A stretch of DNA of 64,000 nucleotides from Cellvibrio sp. OA-2007 (GTDB taxonomy: Bacteria > Pseudomonadota > Gammaproteobacteria > Pseudomonadales > Cellvibrionaceae): contig NZ_BBUL01000094.1 of assembly GCF_000953825.1 (NCBI RefSeq), forward strand, positions 1-64,000, written 5' to 3'. The notes below the pieces were generated by a model, which ran no database searches, was not told where the DNA came from, and worked only from the letters and a program-made list of their open reading frames with translations. Below, piece by piece: positions 43,548-54,082 of the stretch. The position numbers and the translations under genes were made by a program. Every line of letters starts with the position of its first letter. The first letter of the stretch is position 1.

Positions 43548-45415
43548 TTCAGAAAATGCTGGAATACTACAACAGCGAGCTAGCCTATCTGCGGGAAGCA
43601 GGTACACAATTTGCTGCACATTACCCTAAAATTGCCGGGCGTTTAGCGCTGAATGAGTCAGAAGTTGCCGATCCTTATGTAGAGCGTTTACTTGAGGGGT
43701 TTAGCTTTTTAACCGCACGTATTAAGTTAAAAATGGATGCGGAATTTCCGCGTTTTATTCAGCGCCTGATTGAAGTGACCTACCCTAACTACCTGGCGCC
43801 AACGCCTTCAATGTGTATTGTGCAGTTCACCCCTGGTGAATTAGTGCGGACCCAGCGCAGCACCTACCTTGCCCCCAAAGGAACGCGCCTGCGCTCTCAT
43901 CCTATTCCCGGAGCGAGCTATTGTGAGTTTCGGACCGCACACAATGTAGAGCTACTCCCACTTAAATTAACTAATGCTAAATTTCATGCAGTGAGCAGCG
44001 AACTCAAACATCTTTATGCACCTACAAAACCTGCCCCAGTGTCTTGTTTACATTTACGCTTTTCACTGAGCATACCACTGGAATTTGGTGAGTTGAGCAA
44101 TGATAAAATACCGATTCATTTAAGTGGCGACTTACAATTAGCTTCACGTCTTTACGAAATTATCATGGCGCATAATGTAGGGATTGCTCTACGAGCAGTC
44201 AGCGGCAGTGAAGATAAAGGTTGGCATTTTGAAGCTAATGCAATAGAAACCGTGGGGTTTAGCGAAAGCGATGCATTATTACCTTACGAAAATCAAAGCT
44301 TTCAAGGATATCGCTTATTGCATGAATACTTTTCCCTGCCCGGTCGTTTTCACTTTTTTGCTCTGCAAGGTATCAAACGGTTTTTATCGTCCAAACCTAA
44401 ATGCCGCGAATTTGAAGTCGCCATACTATTGGACAAATCTACCGCCGATTATGAAAAATTAGTTGACAGCACTCAGTTTGCATTATTCTGCACACCCGCA
44501 ATAAATCTGATTTCCATGCGAGCGGATCGTTTGCCACTGTCAGATGGCCGCAATGAATTTCATCTGGTGCCGGATAAAAGTCGCCCACTCGACTACGAAG
44601 TGTACAGCGTGAGTGCGGCAGAGGGTTTTGATCGCGATCATCGCATACAGCGTCAATTTCGCCCGTTTTATGCAACACATGCTGATGATCGCAGCAATCA
44701 CGGTGCCTATTTTTCTATTCGTCGCGAACCGAGAGTTGCTTCGGAAGATATTTTACAAAATGGGGCTCGTTCAACCTATCAAGGCGCAGAAGTATTTATT
44801 TCGCTCGTCGATCAACAGGATGCACCTTTTGATAGAAAACTGCGGCAGTTAGGTGCCGATATACTGGCTACTAATCGCGACTTACCGCTATTAATCCCGA
44901 CTGGATCAGAGCAAGACTTACGCCCCGTATCATCACTGCCAGTGGAGGGTGTACGTATTATTAGCGGGCCGACCAGGCCGGTGGCGGCGGTTGACGAAGG
45001 TCATATGCATTGGCGTTTTATCAGCCACTTGAATCTCTCTTATCAAAGTTTGGCGCAGCCCGACCCAGAGCAAAATGCAAAAACCTTGCGTGAATTATTG
45101 GGTTTGTATACTGCACTCGGCGATGCAGCATTGGGGCGCTATAGCAGTGCATTGATAAAATGTGCAATGCAACCTATTACCCGCCGCATGCCGGGCAAAG
45201 GGCCATTAATTTTTGGTAGGGGCACAAGTATTAAAATCGAAGTGGATGAGATTCCGTTTGCAGGCGCCAGCCCGTATGTTTTTGGTGCAGTGTTAGAACG
45301 CTATCTCGCTCGTCATGCAAGTATTAATTCGTTTACTGAAATGCAATTAGTCAGCGCTCAACGTGGTTTGATTGGTCACTGGCCAACCCGATTTGGCGAA
45401 CGAGGCAATCTATGA
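43544..45415 (+). CDS. tssF: T6SS baseplate protein TssF
   Basis: A 623-residue TssF (VasA/ImpG). The N terminus ends in LEYYNSELAYLREAGTQFA and ends the first domain with LARF-type DPYVERLLEGFSFLTARI; the middle carries HRIQRQFRPFYATH, and the C-terminal region has MPGKGPLIFGRGTSIKIEVD and the ending GHWPTRFGE. It makes wedges with TssE, TssG and TssK. Coupled to tssE and tssG by ATGA overlaps. Confidence 0.96.
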   Translation: MIQKMLEYYNSELAYLREAGTQFAAHYPKIAGRLALNESEVADPYVERLLEGFSFLTARIKLKMDAEFPRFIQRLIEVTYPNYLAPTPSMCIVQFTPGELVRTQRSTYLAPKGTRLRSHPIPGASYCEFRTAHNVELLPLKLTNAKFHAVSSELKHLYAPTKPAPVSCLHLRFSLSIPLEFGELSNDKIPIHLSGDLQLASRLYEIIMAHNVGIALRAVSGSEDKGWHFEANAIETVGFSESDALLPYENQSFQGYRLLHEYFSLPGRFHFFALQGIKRFLSSKPKCREFEVAILLDKSTADYEKLVDSTQFALFCTPAINLISMRADRLPLSDGRNEFHLVPDKSRPLDYEVYSVSAAEGFDRDHRIQRQFRPFYATHADDRSNHGAYFSIRREPRVASEDILQNGARSTYQGAEVFISLVDQQDAPFDRKLRQLGADILATNRDLPLLIPTGSEQDLRPVSSLPVEGVRIISGPTRPVAAVDEGHMHWRFISHLNLSYQSLAQPDPEQNAKTLRELLGLYTALGDAALGRYSSALIKCAMQPITRRMPGKGPLIFGRGTSIKIEVDEIPFAGASPYVFGAVLERYLARHASINSFTEMQLVSAQRGLIGHWPTRFGERGNL

Positions 45416-46461
45416 CGAACCTCGCACAATCACCGAGCACAACAGACGTATTACTGAGCGAGTTAGCGGCAGCGCCCTATTCAATGGATCTATTTGCACT
45501 GATGCGCCGCTTGGAAGCAAGCGACAGCACTACAACTAAATGGGGCTTTGCCAATAAATATCGCGATGAAAAATTGCAATTTGGTCAAGAACCATCATCC
45601 ATTTTTCCGAGCTCCACCATCGCTAAACTCTATCAATACTCCAATGGTAGAAAGCCAAAACTAGCCATACATAGCTTTGGCTTGTTTGGTGCAAATGGCG
45701 CTATGCCACTAGTATTTACCGAATACGTCAAAGAGCGAATGGCGCATCATGGCGATTATGCCCTGAGTGATTTTATCGATATTTTCCACAATCGTTTAAT
45801 TATGTTGTTTTACCGGGCTTGGGCCGATGCTAACTCCTGTACCAATATGGATGGCGCAGAGGAAAAATTTACCACTTATATTTCCAGCCTCTGCGCCTCT
45901 AGCCTGCCAAAGAGTACAGCAACAGATTCAATTCCAACTCACGCACGTTGGCACAACACAGGGCATTTGTTGCGACAGGCGCGTACCGCAGAAGGCTTAA
46001 AAAATATTTTATCCAGTTTTTTTAAAGTACGGGTACGCATAGAAGAATTTGTTGTACGTTGGTTAAATTTGCCAGCGGAAGAACAAACGCAGCTAGGAAA
46101 CTTTAAAGGAACCCAATTGGGGTTTGATGCGGTGCTTGGGCGAAAAGTAATGAGCAAACAACATCATTTTCGTATTCATTTTGACTCGCTAACCATGGAT
46201 CAATACGAACAGTTTCTTCCCAACACACTTAAATACCAACAATTACGCGATTGGGTTCGCACTTACACAAGCAAGGAATTTAGCTGGGATTTACAGCTAA
46301 ACCTTAAAAAAACCATCAGTAACACTGGGTTACAGCTTGGCAATAGAAAAAATCTTGGCTGGAACACATGGCTTGGAAATGTATCGAACCACAATAGATA
46401 TACAACCACCAAAGTAAGCTTTACGCCGGACCCGGAAAACACGCATCAATTTTCTTTTTAA
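45412..46461 (+). CDS. tssG: T6SS baseplate protein TssG
   Basis: A 349-residue TssG (VasB/ImpH). Early residues YSMDLFALMRRLEASD and KLQFGQEPSSIFPSSTIA, then FGLFGANGAMPLVFTEYVKE and FIDIFHNRLIMLFYRAWA, are diagnostic. The C terminus has the TQLGFDAVLGRKV and LGWNTWLG blocks. It completes the wedge complex. The next gene starts 35 bases later. Confidence 0.96.
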   Translation: MTNLAQSPSTTDVLLSELAAAPYSMDLFALMRRLEASDSTTTKWGFANKYRDEKLQFGQEPSSIFPSSTIAKLYQYSNGRKPKLAIHSFGLFGANGAMPLVFTEYVKERMAHHGDYALSDFIDIFHNRLIMLFYRAWADANSCTNMDGAEEKFTTYISSLCASSLPKSTATDSIPTHARWHNTGHLLRQARTAEGLKNILSSFFKVRVRIEEFVVRWLNLPAEEQTQLGNFKGTQLGFDAVLGRKVMSKQHHFRIHFDSLTMDQYEQFLPNTLKYQQLRDWVRTYTSKEFSWDLQLNLKKTISNTGLQLGNRKNLGWNTWLGNVSNHNRYTTTKVSFTPDPENTHQFSF

Positions 46462-46496
46462 ACTTAAATATCAAAACACTCTTGAAGACTTTTATC

Positions 46497-47417
46497 ATGA
46501 TTAAAACAATATCCTACGTAAACTTTATTAAACATAATCTTGGCCTCGCAAGCCTGATACTAGCTAGTCTGCATTTACCAACACAAGCCGCTAACGAACC
46601 TGACCTCTACCTTATTCAAGCATTTGAAGGCGTGTGGAAAATGGAGCGCAGCGCCACCACGCTATTAACTGACCGTATAAATACACGAGCCGAACAAGGT
46701 ATATTGTTTCACGAACCACAAGTGAAAGATGCACCCATCTATTTACGCAAATCCTACGAAGTCGGTGAAATCGAATATCGCCATAAGAAATATCCTGCCA
46801 ATGAAACCCCGTGGGGCAATTTCCCGCATTTAAATCCTGACACTATGCGCTTAATCGAAATCAGCATACCGCAAACACGCTATTTAATTTTATCTGGTGA
46901 GGGTGAAAGTCTATTTTCTGCCACAGACTGGAATCGCTATCGCTTTTTGCATGTATTTGATATGGGACGAAGCCGTTATATCACCAACTATTACTCTGTT
47001 TTTGCCGAAGCACATTTAGGGGAGCGAGTGCTTGGTCGACTACCCAATTCATCTGTATTAAATTACGCCCGCGTGGTGCCCGCACAATGGGATGCAAATA
47101 ACAATATTAGTGGCTATGAAGTACTACTTTACAATCTGGATCGTAATGGTATAAACCGCGCTCTGGAAAATAATGCACCTATTTCATACACCCTCACTAA
47201 AAATGCTGAAGGCCCGCTATGGACGCTTAGCTCAGCAGTATCTACCCCAGTTGCCGATGAGTTAGATCGAAAAGGTCATTACTTCACCGGCGCTCGCTTG
47301 TCTAGCCAGGAGCATCAAGCACGTACATTGGCATCACAACCGCCCAAAAAGAAAACCCGCAAAAAATCAAAAAAAAGTAATGGTAAAAAAACCACCGCAC
47401 CTCTTATGCAAGATTAA
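46497..47417 (+). CDS. Exported protein of unknown function inside the T6SS cluster
   Basis: A 306-residue protein from ATG 46497 with an N-terminal signal peptide (LGLASLILASLHLPTQAA). The mature domain begins DLYLIQAFEGVWKMERSA and holds RKSYEVGEIEYRHKKYPANE, DMGRSRYITNYYSVFAEAHL and RLPNSSVLNYARVVPAQWD, suggesting a beta-rich or lipocalin-like fold. The last 30 residues are strongly basic (KKKTRKKSKKSNGKKT). No family was recognised. It is placed between tssG and clpV with short gaps, so it is very likely part of the T6SS operon and acts in the periplasm. What it does is unknown. Confidence 0.8.
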   Translation: MIKTISYVNFIKHNLGLASLILASLHLPTQAANEPDLYLIQAFEGVWKMERSATTLLTDRINTRAEQGILFHEPQVKDAPIYLRKSYEVGEIEYRHKKYPANETPWGNFPHLNPDTMRLIEISIPQTRYLILSGEGESLFSATDWNRYRFLHVFDMGRSRYITNYYSVFAEAHLGERVLGRLPNSSVLNYARVVPAQWDANNNISGYEVLLYNLDRNGINRALENNAPISYTLTKNAEGPLWTLSSAVSTPVADELDRKGHYFTGARLSSQEHQARTLASQPPKKKTRKKSKKSNGKKTTAPLMQD

Positions 47418-47437
47418 TTGAACAAAAAGGAATTTTT

Positions 47438-50164
47438 ATGCGCGAGATAAGCCGCACCGCTCTGTTTGGAAAATTAAATCCGGTTTTGTATAAAGCCATT
47501 GAAAGCGCAACCGTATTTTGCAAATTGCGCGGCAATCCCTATGTGGAATTAGCTCACTGGCTGCATCAATTAGTGCAGTTAGACGATAGCGATATGCATC
47601 GCATTGTGCGCCATTGCCAATTGGATGCCAGCCAAATTGCCAGCGAGATTACGCTAGCTATAGAGCAATTGCCGCGTGGCGCCAATAGCATTAGTGATTT
47701 GTCACCTAGCATTGAATCGGCGGTTGAGCGCGCGTGGGTTTACGCCACACTTATGCTGAATGAAGTGCAAGTGCGGAGCGGCAGCTTATTATTAGGCCTA
47801 TTAAAAACACCAGAGCTGCGCAGCAAACTCACTACTATTTCACCCACTATTGCCAAGCTCGATAGTGAAAAACTTGCCGAGGAATTTACTCGTATTTTAA
47901 ATGAGTCACCAGAGCAAACACTCAGTGCTAGCGACAACTCGTTGGCCGTTGGCAACCCCGGTGAATTTAGCGGCGCTATGGCGCCCGGCGCCCTGGGAAA
48001 GCAGGAAGCGCTCAATCGTTTTGCAGTAGATTTAACTGAGCGCGCACGCAATGGTGAGATAGATCCTGTTACCGGTCGCGATGAAGAAATCCGTCAGATC
48101 ATCGATATATTAATGCGTCGCCGCCAAAATAATCCGCTACTCACCGGCGAAGCTGGCGTGGGTAAAACCGCCGTTGCTGAAGGTTTTGCGCTGCGCCTTG
48201 CGCAGGGCGATGTACCGCCACAACTCAAAGACGTGCGCTTGTTGTTACTAGATATTGGCTTGCTGCAAGCAGGCGCCAGTATGAAAGGTGAATTTGAACA
48301 ACGCCTGCGCCAAGCGATTGATGAAGTACAAACTAGCGCCACGCCGATTATTTTATTTATCGATGAAATTCATACCCTAGTTGGTGCCGGTGGCGCAGCC
48401 GGCACAGGCGATGCCGCTAATTTATTAAAGCCCGCACTCGCGCGCGGAACCTTACGCACCATAGGCGCAACAACCTGGAGCGAATACAAAAAATATATTG
48501 AAAAAGATCCTGCACTCACCCGCCGTTTTCAAACCGTTCAAGTAGGTGAGCCAGACGAGCAGAAAGCGATTGCGATGTTGCGCGGTATTACTGCCAACCT
48601 TGAGCAGCATCACCAAATACTTCTGCTCGATGAAGCCATCACTGCTGCAGTAACGCTGTCACATCGCTATATTCCCGCGCGCCAGTTACCCGACAAAGCC
48701 ATCAGCCTGCTCGACACTGCCTGTGCGCGTGTCGCCATTAGCCAGCACGCAACACCAGCAGCGCTAGAAGACTGTCAAAAACGTATTGCTAATTTACGCA
48801 CCCAAGCGGGTATTCTCGACCGTGAAGCGGTGTACGGTTTGGCCGATCCCGAGCAACAAAAAGCTTGCCAAACAGAATTAGATTTAGCACTCGTCGAAGA
48901 AGAAACATTACGCGATCGCTGGGTTGCAGAAAAAACCTGCATCGAACAATTATTACAATTACGCCAACAATTGTTTACGGCGAATCAACAGCCTGAAGAA
49001 ACCGAAAGCGATATTGACCTCGTTGCACTACGCAAGGAGCATCAAACATTACTTGCACAACTTGCCGATATTCAAGGTGAATCACCGCTGGTATTACTTG
49101 CCGTGGATGAAGCCGCCGTTGCTACAGTCGTCGCCGACTGGACCGGCATTCCACTCGGGCGCATGTTGCGCAATGAAATTACCAATGTATTGCACTTGGC
49201 CGACAATCTCGACCAACGCGTGATTGGCCAGCGCCACGCATTGGAATTAATTAGCCGCCGCATTCAAACCGCGCGCGCGCATTTAGATAACCCCAATAAA
49301 CCTATCGGCGTATTTATGCTGGTTGGCCCTTCTGGTGTGGGTAAAACGGAAACCGCATTGGCACTTGCTGAAACACTTTATGGCGGCGAGCAAAATCTCA
49401 TCACCATTAACATGAGTGAATTTCAGGAAGCGCACAGTATTTCTACACTCAAAGGTGCGCCGCCAGGTTATGTCGGTTATGGCGAAGGTGGTGTGTTAAC
49501 CGAAGCCGTGCGACGCAAACCCTACTCAGTGGTTTTATTGGATGAAATTGAAAAAGCCCATCCCGATGTGCACGAATTATTTTTCCAAGTATTTGATAAG
49601 GGCTGGATGGAAGACGGTGAAGGCCGCGCAATTGATTTCCGCAATACCGTCATTTTGCTCACCTCTAATGTAGGCACTGATTTAATTAGCAGCCTCACCC
49701 GCGACCCTGATTTATGCCCGGAGCCAGAAGCGCTTGCCGGTGCCTTGCGCGAACCGCTACTGCAAGTATTTCCGCCGGCATTTTTGGGGCGCATGGTGGT
49801 AATTCCCTATTACCCACTAAGCCATACCACCCTCGCCGATATAGTGCGCTTGCAACTCGCGCGCATTCAGCAACGAGTATTAGAGCAACACCATATTAAT
49901 TTCACTTACACCACAGCAGCGGTGGATTTAATTATTCAACGCTGTACCGATGTGGAGTCAGGCGGGCGAATGATCGATGCGATTCTTACTCATCATTTAC
50001 TGCCAGTAATTAGCCGTGAACTCTTGGGGCGCCTTGCGAACAATACGCCGCTCACCAGTATTCATTTGGATGTTAACGCGAATGAATTTAATTTTCACTT
50101 TACGCCCGCGAACATTGAACCTTCTATCACTCAGATTGCGCCCAGCGCAGCAGTAGAGGCATAA
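47438..50164 (+). CDS. clpV: T6SS ATPase ClpV (TssH)
   Basis: A 908-residue Hsp100/Clp AAA+ protein. It has a ClpV-type N-terminal domain, Walker A motifs GEAGVGKTAVAEG near residue 230 and GPSGVGKTETALAL near 635, Walker B sequences IILFIDEIHTLVG and VVLLDEIEKAHPD, and a middle coiled-coil domain. The hexamer unfolds contracted TssB-TssC sheath for re-use. AAGGAATTTTT precedes the start. Confidence 0.97.
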   Translation: MREISRTALFGKLNPVLYKAIESATVFCKLRGNPYVELAHWLHQLVQLDDSDMHRIVRHCQLDASQIASEITLAIEQLPRGANSISDLSPSIESAVERAWVYATLMLNEVQVRSGSLLLGLLKTPELRSKLTTISPTIAKLDSEKLAEEFTRILNESPEQTLSASDNSLAVGNPGEFSGAMAPGALGKQEALNRFAVDLTERARNGEIDPVTGRDEEIRQIIDILMRRRQNNPLLTGEAGVGKTAVAEGFALRLAQGDVPPQLKDVRLLLLDIGLLQAGASMKGEFEQRLRQAIDEVQTSATPIILFIDEIHTLVGAGGAAGTGDAANLLKPALARGTLRTIGATTWSEYKKYIEKDPALTRRFQTVQVGEPDEQKAIAMLRGITANLEQHHQILLLDEAITAAVTLSHRYIPARQLPDKAISLLDTACARVAISQHATPAALEDCQKRIANLRTQAGILDREAVYGLADPEQQKACQTELDLALVEEETLRDRWVAEKTCIEQLLQLRQQLFTANQQPEETESDIDLVALRKEHQTLLAQLADIQGESPLVLLAVDEAAVATVVADWTGIPLGRMLRNEITNVLHLADNLDQRVIGQRHALELISRRIQTARAHLDNPNKPIGVFMLVGPSGVGKTETALALAETLYGGEQNLITINMSEFQEAHSISTLKGAPPGYVGYGEGGVLTEAVRRKPYSVVLLDEIEKAHPDVHELFFQVFDKGWMEDGEGRAIDFRNTVILLTSNVGTDLISSLTRDPDLCPEPEALAGALREPLLQVFPPAFLGRMVVIPYYPLSHTTLADIVRLQLARIQQRVLEQHHINFTYTTAAVDLIIQRCTDVESGGRMIDAILTHHLLPVISRELLGRLANNTPLTSIHLDVNANEFNFHFTPANIEPSITQIAPSAAVEA

Positions 50165-50175
50165 CGGAATCGATC

Positions 50176-52287
50176 ATGCAAAGGAATTACAATTTACTCA
50201 GCCCTTTACCGCCAACCGATTTACGCTTTGTCAGTATGAAGGGTACCGAGGCGGTATCGCAGCTCTTTGCGCTCACATTAAATTTGCAAAGCCCGCGTAA
50301 AGACATCAACCCGAACGATCTGCTCGGCCAGCCGATATCAGTCGCGATTAGTCTGCCCGGCGGCGGCGTGCGCCACATTAACGGCCAATGCACTCAGTTT
50401 TCCAGCGCCGCAAAATCGGGGCGCCATTACGCTTATAGCGCGGTAATTCAACCCTGGCTTTGGTACGCTACACGCAGGCAGGACTATCGCATCTTCCAAC
50501 ACAAAACCGTCAAAGACATGGTGCAAGAAGTACTCGCGCCCTACGCGTTTGAATTTCGTTTTGATTTAACCCGCAGCTATCGCACCTGGGAATATTGTGT
50601 GCAATACCGCGAGACAGATGCAAACTTTGTGATGCGGATGTTAGAACATGAAGGCATTTGGTTTTGGTTTGATCACAAAGCCGGTTCCCATGCATTGGTG
50701 ATGACCGATGACATTGGCAGTGCCAGCCCCGCACCCGGTTGCGCCTCACTGCCCTATCGCAGTTCCGCACAGGGCAACCCCAATGAAGATTTTGTTAGCG
50801 AGTGGCATGCCGCTGGCGCAGTGACATCGGGCGATTACGCCGCGCGCGATTATTCGTTTAAAGAAGCTAGCGCCCTGCTCGATACTCGACAACAAAAACC
50901 GGGCGAGCACGCGCACAATAGTTTTCAAATTTTTGATTATCCCGGCAGCTACTACGAAGCTGGTGAAGGTAATAGTTACGCACAAGTGCGCATGGATGAA
51001 TTACACAGCCCCCATCAACGCGCCAGTGGTCAAGCTTCTGCGCGCGGTATTGCACCCGGCCGCTCGTTTACCCTAAAAGATCACACCCAAGCACAACTCA
51101 ATCGGGAATATTTAATTCTGGCTTGCAGTTATTTTTTTCAAGCCAATGACTATGAAGCCGATTCAGGCACCACACCGTTTGCGATGGAAACCAGTGTCTA
51201 CGCGCACCCGAGCAGTCAACCTTTTCGCCCTGCACGGGTAACACAAAAACCCATCAGCCAAGGGCCAGACACTGCCGTCATCACCGGCCCCGCTGGCAAA
51301 GAAATTCACACCGATGAATTTGGTCGTGTGATTGTGCAATTTCAGTGGGATCGCTACGGCAACAATGATGAAAACTCCTCCTGCTGGATTCGTGTATCAC
51401 ACCCCTGGGCCGGTTCCGGTTTTGGTGGCGTACACATACCGCGCATCGGCCAAGAAGTATTGGTGGATTATTTAAACGGCGACCCGGACCGCCCGGTCAT
51501 CACCAATCGCGTGTACAACAATTTGCAACCGCACCCCTGGGGCTTACCTGCTAACGCCACCCAATCCGGTTTTCTCACCCGCTCAACCCCCAAAGGCACC
51601 GCGGAAGATGCCAACGCGTTTCGCTTTGAAGACAAAATCGGCGCAGAACAAATTTGGATTCACGCACAGCGCAATCAAGACATAGAAGTCGAACACGATG
51701 AAACCCATTGGGTCGGCAACGACCGCAATAAAACAATCGACCGCGATGAAACCGTGCACGTTAAACGCCACCGCACCGAAACAGTAGACGGCAACGAAAC
51801 CATCACCGTACATGAAAACCGCAAAGAGCGCGTGGATAAAAACGAGACGATTAGCATCGGCGTTGATCGCACCGAAGATGTCGGCAAAAACGAAACCATC
51901 ACGATTGGCAAAAATCAATCATGCGATATAGGCGGTCACAAAAAAGAAACCATCGCCAAAACCAGCATGCAGAATGTTGGCTTGGCACGTATGGACAATG
52001 TGGGAGCGGCCTACAGTTTAAACGTAGGCGCGGCGATGAATACTATCGTTGGTTTGAGTAATACCGAACAAGTCGGCCACACCAAAAATATTCAAGTCGG
52101 CAAAAATACCACACTCAACACCGGAGAAAATTTGGTGCTGGAAGCAGGTAAATCCATCACGCTCAAAGTGGGTAAATCCATGTTAGTAATGGACAGCGAC
52201 GGCAAGATTACCTTAACCGGCAGCGACATCACTTTTGAAGCCAGCGGCCCATTGCAAATCACAGGCAAGGATATCGACCTGAACTAG
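50176..52287 (+). CDS. vgrG: T6SS spike protein VgrG (TssI)
   Basis: A 703-residue VgrG. The gp27-like base includes YCVQYRETDANFVMRMLEHEG; the gp5 OB-fold has EIHTDEFGRVIVQFQWDRYG, SHPWAGSGFGGVHIPRIGQE and DYLNGDPDRPVITNRVYN; the needle consists of NETITV-type repeats ending in LKVGKSMLVMDSDGKITLTG. It ends at the standard spike length, so it carries no C-terminal effector domain. Cargo is therefore expected from the genes that follow: DUF2169, DUF4150 and the effector. Confidence 0.96.
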   Translation: MQRNYNLLSPLPPTDLRFVSMKGTEAVSQLFALTLNLQSPRKDINPNDLLGQPISVAISLPGGGVRHINGQCTQFSSAAKSGRHYAYSAVIQPWLWYATRRQDYRIFQHKTVKDMVQEVLAPYAFEFRFDLTRSYRTWEYCVQYRETDANFVMRMLEHEGIWFWFDHKAGSHALVMTDDIGSASPAPGCASLPYRSSAQGNPNEDFVSEWHAAGAVTSGDYAARDYSFKEASALLDTRQQKPGEHAHNSFQIFDYPGSYYEAGEGNSYAQVRMDELHSPHQRASGQASARGIAPGRSFTLKDHTQAQLNREYLILACSYFFQANDYEADSGTTPFAMETSVYAHPSSQPFRPARVTQKPISQGPDTAVITGPAGKEIHTDEFGRVIVQFQWDRYGNNDENSSCWIRVSHPWAGSGFGGVHIPRIGQEVLVDYLNGDPDRPVITNRVYNNLQPHPWGLPANATQSGFLTRSTPKGTAEDANAFRFEDKIGAEQIWIHAQRNQDIEVEHDETHWVGNDRNKTIDRDETVHVKRHRTETVDGNETITVHENRKERVDKNETISIGVDRTEDVGKNETITIGKNQSCDIGGHKKETIAKTSMQNVGLARMDNVGAAYSLNVGAAMNTIVGLSNTEQVGHTKNIQVGKNTTLNTGENLVLEAGKSITLKVGKSMLVMDSDGKITLTGSDITFEASGPLQITGKDIDLN

Positions 52288-52310
52288 GTCGATCACAAGG
52301 AATTGGATTG

Positions 52311-53603
52311 ATGCAGTTTGTAAATTTGACGCCGTTTCACAGCATGGCTTTTCAATCGCTGGATAACGCTGGTCACTACTGCACAACAGTGGTGACCAAG
52401 GTGGGTTATCGCATTGTGATTGACCCAAGCACCGGGAAAGGTGAATTGCAATTGATTGAGCAAGAGCCACTGCCACTGGTTCTCGCCGATGAGCATTGGG
52501 ATGACGACCCGCAAGGCAGCATAAAACAGGAATCGGATCTAGCCCCTTTTAAACCGCGTTGTGATTTATTAATCGCTGGCAACACCTATGCCCCAGAAGG
52601 AAAACCAGCTGACCAATGGCCAGTACGTGTACGATTAACACAAATATCTTCCGAAAATAACAACCTAAATACAAACAACAATTCGGAACAAAACTCTGCA
52701 TCAACAACGCTAATTGATAAAACACTTTATATTTATGCGCCCGGACATTTTCATAAAACGTTTTTTGGCTGGGCATTAAAGCGCGATAAAAATACCACGC
52801 AAATACCGCTGCGCTGGGATTATGCATTCGGCGGCGCAAGTAAAATTGCAAACCCAAAATATCAGCAAGATCCTAATCAGCCAGAATGGTTACTCAACGA
52901 GGCGTGTTTCAGCAATCCAGTGGGCTGCGGCTGGGTTGATAAACGCCACCAAAAATTAGCGCAAAAAGCCGCGCAGCCTTTATTACAAACTATTCCTGCC
53001 CCCTGCTTTTTTTATCCTAATGAAGCGATTACCGAACCTGTTTTTATCCAACAGCCCAAAACCATTATCAACGCAAAGGATATGCAAGATATCGCTAAAC
53101 AATATCCCTGTCGCCCTGCAGGTTTTGGCTCTGTAGGTCGCAGTTGGGCACCACGCGTTTCACTCACCGGCACTTACGATGAACAATGGCAACAAGAACG
53201 CTGGCCATTATCACCAACGGATTTTGATGAGCACTACTGGAATGCAGCCCCACTCGATCAACAATGCGCGTGGCCACGCCCCGACTGCCAACTAGAAACA
53301 TGGTTTTTATTTTCACCTGAATTAGCACCACAAGGTTATGTGCAGATGCAATTGCCAGGGCACAGAGCATTTGTGATGGCGCGCTTACAAGACAACACAC
53401 CTATCCCACTCGCAGCGAATATCGACACCGTTCTACTCGATACAGAAAAACAACAGCTCGAAGTGGTCTGGCGCTGCCGCATCAAACAAAACAGCACAAT
53501 AAAACAACTGGAAGCACGTTTTGAAATTAATCCTCAGGCGCCGCTACTGAAATATGAATCAACCACACATCAAACCAACACAACATTGAGTGAGGCAGTC
53601 TAA
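52311..53603 (+). CDS. DUF2169 T6SS adaptor protein
   Basis: A 430-residue DUF2169 protein from ATG 52311. Family marks are TPFHSMAFQSLDNAGHY at the start, CDLLIAGNTYAPEGKPADQW, LRWDYAFGGASK, GCGWVDKRH and PAGFGSVGRSWAPR. Proteins of this family are found between vgrG and PAAR-like or effector genes and are thought to act as adaptors or chaperones that load the effector on the spike. It is followed after two bases by the DUF4150 gene. The exact binding partner here is inferred to be the effector at 54083. Confidence 0.9.
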   Translation: MQFVNLTPFHSMAFQSLDNAGHYCTTVVTKVGYRIVIDPSTGKGELQLIEQEPLPLVLADEHWDDDPQGSIKQESDLAPFKPRCDLLIAGNTYAPEGKPADQWPVRVRLTQISSENNNLNTNNNSEQNSASTTLIDKTLYIYAPGHFHKTFFGWALKRDKNTTQIPLRWDYAFGGASKIANPKYQQDPNQPEWLLNEACFSNPVGCGWVDKRHQKLAQKAAQPLLQTIPAPCFFYPNEAITEPVFIQQPKTIINAKDMQDIAKQYPCRPAGFGSVGRSWAPRVSLTGTYDEQWQQERWPLSPTDFDEHYWNAAPLDQQCAWPRPDCQLETWFLFSPELAPQGYVQMQLPGHRAFVMARLQDNTPIPLAANIDTVLLDTEKQQLEVVWRCRIKQNSTIKQLEARFEINPQAPLLKYESTTHQTNTTLSEAV

Positions 53604-53605
53604 TT

Positions 53606-53962
53606 ATGTCGAACGATATTACTGCGCGTAAAAATTGCCAATGGTTGGTTATCAGCATGGCGCCCGATGTGTGCAAAACGCCTGTAGGCAGCGCGATTGT
53701 TCCCATCCCCTACCCTATCATCGCCAAACTTAGCGACTCGGTAAAAACCGTGACAAATGTAAGAGCTAATAGAGATGAATTACTCACTATCAGCGGACAC
53801 ATCCCAAGCACTCTGGGCGATCAGGCTGGCGTACAAAAAGGCATAAAGAGCAGCACAGTCGGAGCTAAATGTTCATACAAAAAAAGCCAACACAGCAGCA
53901 CAGTACGCGCAGGAAAGCAGCGAATACTACGCCATGGTGATAAGTATTGGATGAACCACTAA
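53606..53962 (+). CDS. DUF4150 PAAR-like spike tip protein
   Basis: A 118-residue DUF4150 protein. It has the PAAR-like pattern DVCKTPVGSAIVPIPYPI and DSVKTVTNVRAN early, KGIKSSTVGAKC in the middle, and VRAGKQRILRHGDKYWMNH at the end. Such proteins form the conical tip of VgrG and often precede separate toxin genes. The gap of 120 bases to the next start has no further frame of interest. Confidence 0.88.
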   Translation: MSNDITARKNCQWLVISMAPDVCKTPVGSAIVPIPYPIIAKLSDSVKTVTNVRANRDELLTISGHIPSTLGDQAGVQKGIKSSTVGAKCSYKKSQHSSTVRAGKQRILRHGDKYWMNH

Positions 53963-54082
53963 TGCACTCGTTTTGCGCCATCACCACTACCGGCTCTTGT
54001 GCCTGGGACTTGGCTATTGTGCCGGTGATTGCGCGTTTTAATTCATATCGGAAATCATAATGTCGAAAAGGAAAATCACCGC

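Noticed and set aside
51660-52150. Short repeated units in vgrG, looking at first like an array
   Set aside because: They encode the NET-type repeats of the VgrG needle and are not identical repeats with spacers; not CRISPR.
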